DNA from: an uncultured Ruminococcus sp.
GTDB lineage: Bacteria; Bacillota; Clostridia; Oscillospirales; Ruminococcaceae
Length of the DNA stretch: 42,489 bases
Assembly: GCA_946537515.1 (NCBI GenBank)
Contig: CAMNFV010000004.1
Span: forward strand, 1 to 42,489
Direction of reading: 5' to 3'
The position numbers were made by a program, and so were the translations under genes. The notes below the pieces were generated by a model. It worked only from the letters and a program-made list of their open reading frames with translations. It had not been told where the DNA came from and ran no database searches. This document shows, in pieces, positions 37,994 to 42,489 of this stretch. Position 1 is the stretch's first letter. Each line of letters opens with the position of its first letter.

Positions 37994-38664
37994 CCGTCCA
38001 CCGCCTTATAGCCGAGCCCGCGGACGGTGAGAATGATCTGCGGCTCCTGCGGATTGTCCTCAATCTTCTCGCGCAGACGCCGGATATAAACGCTCAGGGT
38101 GTTATCGGAAACAAATTCCTTTGTCATGGACCAGAGTTCCTCCGCAATGCGGTCTCTGGAAAGCATCTGATTTTTATTGGAGAAGAATACCAGCAGCAGC
38201 CGGTATTCCAGCGCGGACATGGCGATCTCATCGCCGTGCTTGTATACGATGCCCTTGATCGGGTCAATCGTCACACCGCTGCATTGCAGGAGCGCCGGTG
38301 CGCGCTGATGCCGCCGCATGACATTTTTCATACGGGCAAGGAGCTCCCTTGTGCCGAACGGTTTGCCGATGTAATCATCCGCGCCGATCTCAAATCCTGC
38401 AACGGTACATGCTTCATCGGCAGAGGCCGTGATAAAGATCACGGGCGTATCACCGGCGGATTTGATCGCAGCACAGACAGAATAGCCGTTGCCGTCCTTC
38501 AGGGAAACATCGAGCAGCACGCAGTCATAGCGGGTCTCTTCAAAGAGCCGCATACCTTCTTTCTGGCCGCTTGCATAGTCCGTGGAATATCCCTCGGCAT
38601 TCAGAAACCGCATCAGGAACCGCGCAAGCTGTTCATCATCTTCGATCAGCAAAATCTTCGGCAT
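37990..38664 (-). CDS. OmpR-family response regulator
   Basis: A 224-residue regulator. ATG 38664 follows GGCAGGAGGTGAACAAA; the longer track ORF to 38748 includes the promoter. The receiver has 'LLIEDDEQLARFL', Asp52 in 'CVLLDVSLKDGNGY', 'VIFITASA' and 'DDYIGKPFGTREL'. The C-terminal winged helix has 'MSALEYRLLLVFFSN' and 'SVYIRRLREKIEDN...ILTVRGLGYK'. Partner of the overlapping short-sensor kinase. Confidence 0.95.
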   Translation of the reverse strand: MPKILLIEDDEQLARFLMRFLNAEGYSTDYASGQKEGMRLFEETRYDCVLLDVSLKDGNGYSVCAAIKSAGDTPVIFITASADEACTVAGFEIGADDYIGKPFGTRELLARMKNVMRRHQRAPALLQCSGVTIDPIKGIVYKHGDEIAMSALEYRLLLVFFSNKNQMLSRDRIAEELWSMTKEFVSDNTLSVYIRRLREKIEDNPQEPQIILTVRGLGYKAVDG

Positions 38665-38689
38665 TTTGTTCACCTCCTGCCATGCTTCT

Positions 38690-38718
38690 ATTATAGCATG
38701 AAATGTGACCGAATGCAA
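38690..38718 (-). promoter_or_regulatory. Sigma-A promoter of the minus-strand two-component genes
   Basis: On the minus strand TTGCAT, 17-base spacer, TATAAT, 26 bases before the response regulator start. Confidence 0.75.
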
Positions 38719-38741
38719 GCGGCGGACACAAAGCCCGCCGC
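38719..38741 (-). terminator. Hairpin after the permease-hydrolase gene
   Basis: GCGGCGG-N9-CCGCCGC stem 7 bases after the stop codon, with only TTGC following on the minus strand. A weak terminator or an RNA-stabilising hairpin, abutting the promoter above. Confidence 0.4.
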
Positions 38742-38747
38742 AAAACA

Positions 38748-41700
38748 TTATTGGATTTCAGCTAAAAACTGTTCGATCTCAGCCGTCACTTTATCCGGCT
38801 TCTGCGCCCAGAAAAGGTGATGATAACCGCCGATGCGGACAAGTCTGCAATTTCCGCATTGCTCCAGAAACGGTGTCAGTGTATTGTCATAGTAGTCCTG
38901 ATTGTACCAGCTTTCCCGCTGCCACCATGCTTTTGCCGCAGTTTCGGGATCCTGCTTGAATTTCAGTCCGGCTGCCTCATAATCCGCCTTCACAAATTCC
39001 AAATATTCGCGGACATCTTCCTCGCAGGAAGGTGTCGTCGAGAACCAGAGCTTCGGGGTATCGGTCGGTTTCAGGATTTCGCGCAGCTCGCTGGCAGCCT
39101 CCGGCTCATTGAAATCCTGTAAAATCATTGCGGCACTCCATTCACGGTTTTCTGTCAGTTCGCAGAGTTCAATCTGCTCCTGCGTCAGAACGGATCTCCC
39201 GTCTGCCAGATCTTCTTCATCCTCGGGCAGTGGGTTCAGTCTGTCCAGTCCGAGCCATGTCCGCAGCCAGTATCTGAACGCATCTGCATAGGCAGCAGAT
39301 TCCGATGGATAGTCATCAATCGTCCAGGTGCGCCAGTGTTCATTTTTCGGTACCTCTGTGCAGTCCATGAAGATAATTGCTTCGATTTCATCCGGATATT
39401 TCGCCTGCCACCAGAGCGCATAGAAGCTCGCGTAGGAATGCGGCATCAGCACATACGGTGCTTCAAAGCCTGCGTTTTTCAGTCCGGCGCGGAAATTCTC
39501 CACAACTTCTTCCAGCGTCTGTTTTTTGTAAGAATCATCGCTGAAGCCGTAACCCGGACGGTCGGCATATACGACCGTGTTTTCCTTGCCGAGCCGTTCA
39601 TTGAGTGCCTTCGTACTAACCGGATAGTCCTCAATGCCCATGCCCGAAAGCCCGACAAACGTATGCTTGCCGTTTTGCACGCCGGTGCTGTAAACATTGA
39701 TCCTAGTGTCCTTGCCGTCCACGAGATTGAGATAGCCTGCTTTTGCATATTCGTTCCGGTCATTATGATAAGATACAACGCTGAAAATCCGCAGCCCTGC
39801 AATCGTGAGGATAAATGCACCCGCAACCGCAAGGATACTGTTCCGGAGAATGTGTGATTTTTTCGCGTCGAGCTTTAACTCCGAGCCGCGGATCTGGTCG
39901 GAAAGGCTTTCGTTGTTCTGCATCCGCAGCATGACAAGCGATGTCACGCAGCCCGCTGCAAAGGCCGTCAGCGCAGCCGCACCAACCCGGATAAAAGGCG
40001 TCACACGGTCAAAGTGAATCAGACCTTTGAGCATTTTTCTGGCTTCTTCGCTCTCGTCTACAAACGAAGCATTGATGAGCGCTTGCAGACCGGTTTCTGT
40101 GCCGATGATGATGAGCGCGCAGATGATCGCGGATATGATCGCCGCCGCGCCTGCAAATTGCAGGCATTCGATGATCGCCATGCGGTCAAGCTGTTTGTCA
40201 GTCATGCCGACGCATTGCAGGGATGCCAGTTCGCTGCGGCGGTTTGCGATACCCGTGGAAATAATGTTCATCAGGTTGATGAGCGCTGCCAGTGCAATCA
40301 GGAGATTGAGAATCAGCACGCCCGCACGGAGCGTCGCCAGAATACTGTGCGTTTTCCACTTTATATTGTATAAACTCGATTCAAAAAAGTGCTCATCATT
40401 CTCTGCTAAGGGAATGAGATCAGAATGCTCCCTGAACCAGTCCTCTGCTTTTTTCATGTCGGCAGCATTGTACTGATAATCATCCGCGCTGCTCCCCACA
40501 AAGGAACAAGTCGCTTCTGCATACCATAAATACAAGCCAAACCAGTCTTCTGCGATCTTTTCATGCGTCTCGAATGCGCCGATCAGCAAATCATCACCAA
40601 TATTACTGCGTGTGAATCCTTTCACTTCTTTTGAAACAGATCCGATGATTTCGACTGTATGCTCCTGTTTTTCCATATTCCAGATTTGAGCGAGCTCCTT
40701 GATGCTGAAATTCGCAATATCTGTGCCATCCGGTACCGTTGTGCAAACACTTGAAAGCCTCAGAGAACCGCTTTGCAGCTCGTCTGCATACTTTGCGCTG
40801 TCCTTGCAGGCGGAATTATATACATATCCGCCGGAGCTGACCAGTTCGTCATAACTGACCGGTGCATCTGCTCCGAAAAACCGCGTGTAGGCCTCCCTGT
40901 TCATATAGCAAACACTTACTGTATCCTCAGAATCCGCAGACTGAAAATTTTTGTTTGTAAATACAGCGATATGTTCAAACAGACCGCTGGCGGAAAGCGC
41001 CTCGATTGCTTCTCCGTAGCTGATGCCTTTCATAGGATCGCCGATCTCAAATTGAAAGTCAATATTGGCTGCGCCTTCTTCGCTTTCACTGTCTCCCAAC
41101 ATTAAAAGAGCAGCGGTATGTTCGGTGATGCTGCGCTCGACTGTTTCCGTCATTGTGGAAAACAGCGCAAACATCGTGATCGAAACGGTCAGCGTCAGAA
41201 CGGTAATCGCAAAGCGCTTTTTCTGCCGTCTTGCGTTGCGGGAAGCAATGCTGCCGGAGATTCCGAACAGCAGACCGGAAAGCGTGCGCTTTCTGACCTT
41301 TTCCACCTTGTCGGAACGTGCGATAATCGCTTCCATCGGTGCCTTTTTGATGATGCGCATGCCCACGCCGTATGCCGAGAGAAATACCCAGACGACGCCG
41401 ACAACCGCCGTGACAAGCAGCATTTTCCAATCAACCGAAAACGGCAGAGAGAGCTTTGCTGCCGTCATGCCCTGAAAGAGATCGGCAAGTCCTGCCGAAA
41501 GCAGTACATTGTACATCAGATATGCAAATCCGATGCCGGCGATCAGTCCCAGCGGAATCGCGATCACGCAGAGCCGCAGCCCCTCAGAGGTGATGATGCG
41601 GACGATCTGCTCCGGCGTTGCGCCGATCGACTGCAATACGCCGTAATGCCGCTCACGTTCCTTTGAGGAAACCTCAAACGCCGTGTCAATGATCATGCGG

Positions 41701-42209
41701 AGCGCAAATGCAATCAGTATCGCAAAAATGAAGAAGATGCAGAAAATCCGCAGCTTGACCAGATGCGCGCCGTCATAGACGCCGTCCATTTTCATGAGAT
41801 TGTCGTTCCACTCATAAGCGCCGTGCATACTGTTATGTATGCTGCGCTCGTACTTGTCAAATGCGCCGATCTTTTTTGCGGCGTTCATCAGCCAGATTTC
41901 GCGGTCGCCGATGTCGCTGCCGAACAGGACATATGCCGAAACGCCGTCCTCTTCGCGATACAGCTGCAAAGAGCGGACTTCCTCGAAATCCGCCATTGCT
42001 TCGGCCTGTTCCTCGGTCAGTTCGCTGAATATCAGATGATACTGCCCGTTGCTGTAATAGGTATTCTCAAGGCAATTCATGCAGACGCTGTAAAGAATAA
42101 AGATCATTGCAATGACTGCAACTGCTGCTGCAATGCTGACACAGGTAAAGAACGACTGCCGCTTCTGTGCCTTGATATACCGGGACGCAAGCAGATTTTC
42201 ATATCTCAT
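38748..42209 (-). CDS. FtsX-like ABC permease fused to a C-terminal alpha/beta hydrolase
   Basis: A 1153-residue membrane protein. Start ATG 42209 follows AAGGAGG, overlaps the ATPase gene, and is preferred to 42245. The N-terminal helix (about 20-42) is followed by FtsX-type permease parts with '[23 protein letters not shown]' (first FtsX domain) and '[23 protein letters not shown]' (second), each with membrane helices around outer domains. After the usual last helix ('[18 protein letters not shown]') come a basic linker and an extra helix ('[22 protein letters not shown]'). A full alpha/beta hydrolase of about 340 residues follows (about 814-1153): '[13 protein letters not shown]', '[12 protein letters not shown]', candidate nucleophile Ser925 in '[14 protein letters not shown]', and His1130/1131 in 'IGGYHHLFW'. 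The extra helix should place the hydrolase outside the cell. Substrate unknown. Confidence 0.9.
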   Translation of the reverse strand: MRYENLLASRYIKAQKRQSFFTCVSIAAAVAVIAMIFILYSVCMNCLENTYYSNGQYHLIFSELTEEQAEAMADFEEVRSLQLYREEDGVSAYVLFGSDIGDREIWLMNAAKKIGAFDKYERSIHNSMHGAYEWNDNLMKMDGVYDGAHLVKLRIFCIFFIFAILIAFALRMIIDTAFEVSSKERERHYGVLQSIGATPEQIVRIITSEGLRLCVIAIPLGLIAGIGFAYLMYNVLLSAGLADLFQGMTAAKLSLPFSVDWKMLLVTAVVGVVWVFLSAYGVGMRIIKKAPMEAIIARSDKVEKVRKRTLSGLLFGISGSIASRNARRQKKRFAITVLTLTVSITMFALFSTMTETVERSITEHTAALLMLGDSESEEGAANIDFQFEIGDPMKGISYGEAIEALSASGLFEHIAVFTNKNFQSADSEDTVSVCYMNREAYTRFFGADAPVSYDELVSSGGYVYNSACKDSAKYADELQSGSLRLSSVCTTVPDGTDIANFSIKELAQIWNMEKQEHTVEIIGSVSKEVKGFTRSNIGDDLLIGAFETHEKIAEDWFGLYLWYAEATCSFVGSSADDYQYNAADMKKAEDWFREHSDLIPLAENDEHFFESSLYNIKWKTHSILATLRAGVLILNLLIALAALINLMNIISTGIANRRSELASLQCVGMTDKQLDRMAIIECLQFAGAAAIISAIICALIIIGTETGLQALINASFVDESEEARKMLKGLIHFDRVTPFIRVGAAALTAFAAGCVTSLVMLRMQNNESLSDQIRGSELKLDAKKSHILRNSILAVAGAFILTIAGLRIFSVVSYHNDRNEYAKAGYLNLVDGKDTRINVYSTGVQNGKHTFVGLSGMGIEDYPVSTKALNERLGKENTVVYADRPGYGFSDDSYKKQTLEEVVENFRAGLKNAGFEAPYVLMPHSYASFYALWWQAKYPDEIEAIIFMDCTEVPKNEHWRTWTIDDYPSESAAYADAFRYWLRTWLGLDRLNPLPEDEEDLADGRSVLTQEQIELCELTENREWSAAMILQDFNEPEAASELREILKPTDTPKLWFSTTPSCEEDVREYLEFVKADYEAAGLKFKQDPETAAKAWWQRESWYNQDYYDNTLTPFLEQCGNCRLVRIGGYHHLFWAQKPDKVTAEIEQFLAEIQ

Positions 42210-42489
42210 TGCGGTCAGCCTCCTTCGGAGAACCGTTTGCTTCATCAGAAATGATCTTGCCGTCGCTCAGTACGATAATACGGTCGCATTGCTCCGCAAT
42301 TTTCTCATCATGCGTGATGATGAGAATGGTCTGCTTGAGTTCACGGTTTGAGCGGCGGAAGAGCTCCATGATCTCGGCGCTGTTCTTGCTGTCGAGGTTG
42401 CCGGTCGGCTCATCCGCAAGGATGACACCGGGAGAATTGAACAGCGCTCTGCCGATTGAGACACGCTGCTGCTGACCGCCGGAGAGCTG
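42199..42489 (-). CDS. ABC transporter ATP-binding protein, MacB/LolD type (partial)
   Basis: The last 96 codons of an ATPase whose 5' part lies beyond the window; not listed correctly in the ORF track. The visible part starts at '[17 protein letters not shown]' (signature motif), then Walker B '[16 protein letters not shown]' and the H-loop '[20 protein letters not shown]', ending 'EADRNEI'. The sequence is typical of ATPases that work with FtsX/MacB-type permeases. Its stop lies 11 bases inside the start region of the permease-hydrolase gene, so the two are translationally coupled. Confidence 0.93.
   Translation of the reverse strand, partial: QLSGGQQQRVSIGRALFNSPGVILADEPTGNLDSKNSAEIMELFRRSNRELKQTILIITHDEKIAEQCDRIIVLSDGKIISDEANGSPKEADRNEI

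Noticed and set aside
1-42489. CRISPR arrays, tRNA or rRNA genes, insertion sequences, phage genes
   Set aside because: No regularly spaced repeats, cloverleaf-like segments, transposase or phage protein signatures were seen in the intergenic regions or ORFs.

Overview
The window looks like the chromosome of an anaerobic, fibre-degrading gut Firmicute of the Ruminococcus group (Oscillospiraceae). Two secreted carbohydrate-active enzymes carry dockerin modules, the hallmark of cellulosome-forming ruminococci. A surface protein ends in an SPKTG sortase-like signal. The FeoB neighbourhood (two FeoA proteins, a Cys-rich FeoB-associated peptide, DUF2325, flavodoxin) is typical of Clostridia. Almost every transcription unit has a clear sigma-A type promoter with a 17-bp spacer and AGGAGG-like ribosome binding sites. 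No rRNA, tRNA, CRISPR array, insertion sequence or phage gene was seen. The species assignment is an inference from gene content only.

Positions 1-10,174 form an iron and flavin redox block. The minus-strand set (Tp47-like SPKTG surface protein, membrane FMN-binding protein, ApbE flavin transferase, EetA-like NusG-II protein, EetB-like Gx transporter protein) resembles the flavin-based extracellular electron transfer locus of Listeria. It is divergent from feoA-feoA-feoB, the FeoB-associated Cys-rich peptide, a DtxR-like regulator, DUF2325 and a flavodoxin. The divergent promoter region carries several TTAG...CTAA palindromes that resemble DtxR/IdeR boxes and overlap the expected transcription starts. 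The simplest reading is one iron-starvation regulon: flavoproteins outside the cell reduce ferric iron, FeoB imports the ferrous iron, and flavodoxin substitutes for ferredoxin.

Positions 10,186-13,454 hold a four-gene operon of unknown function: two tandem paralogues, an orphan HgdD/DUF2229-like Fe-S protein, and a Cys-rich membrane protein. Positions 13,685-17,299 hold a GT28-like glycosyltransferase divergent from a TetR regulator and a GPH-type sugar transporter, with an operator between them. A flavin reductase (17,357-17,989) follows.

Positions 18,190-23,141 (minus strand) carry a dockerin protein with two SGNH esterase domains and a long leader, a large membrane glycosyltransferase, and a PF06541 membrane protein. 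Positions 23,297-28,388 are a translationally coupled operon of tRNA-dihydrouridine synthase, a 1023-residue intracellular BspA-like leucine-rich repeat protein, and a ferredoxin-like aldo/keto reductase. Positions 28,656-32,135 encode a modular xylanolytic enzyme, GH30-CBM-dockerin-GH43-CBM, which with the SGNH protein gives a xylan-deconstruction theme.

Positions 32,331-42,489 hold two convergent ABC transporter/two-component modules. The plus-strand one is ATPase, two permeases, OmpR-type regulator and HAMP kinase. The minus-strand one is a MacB/LolD-type ATPase (cut by the window edge), a 1153-residue FtsX-type permease fused at its C terminus to an alpha/beta hydrolase, an OmpR-type regulator and a short-sensor kinase. 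The permease-hydrolase fusion, the possibly flavinylated Tp47-like protein and the four-gene Fe-S operon are the most unusual items.
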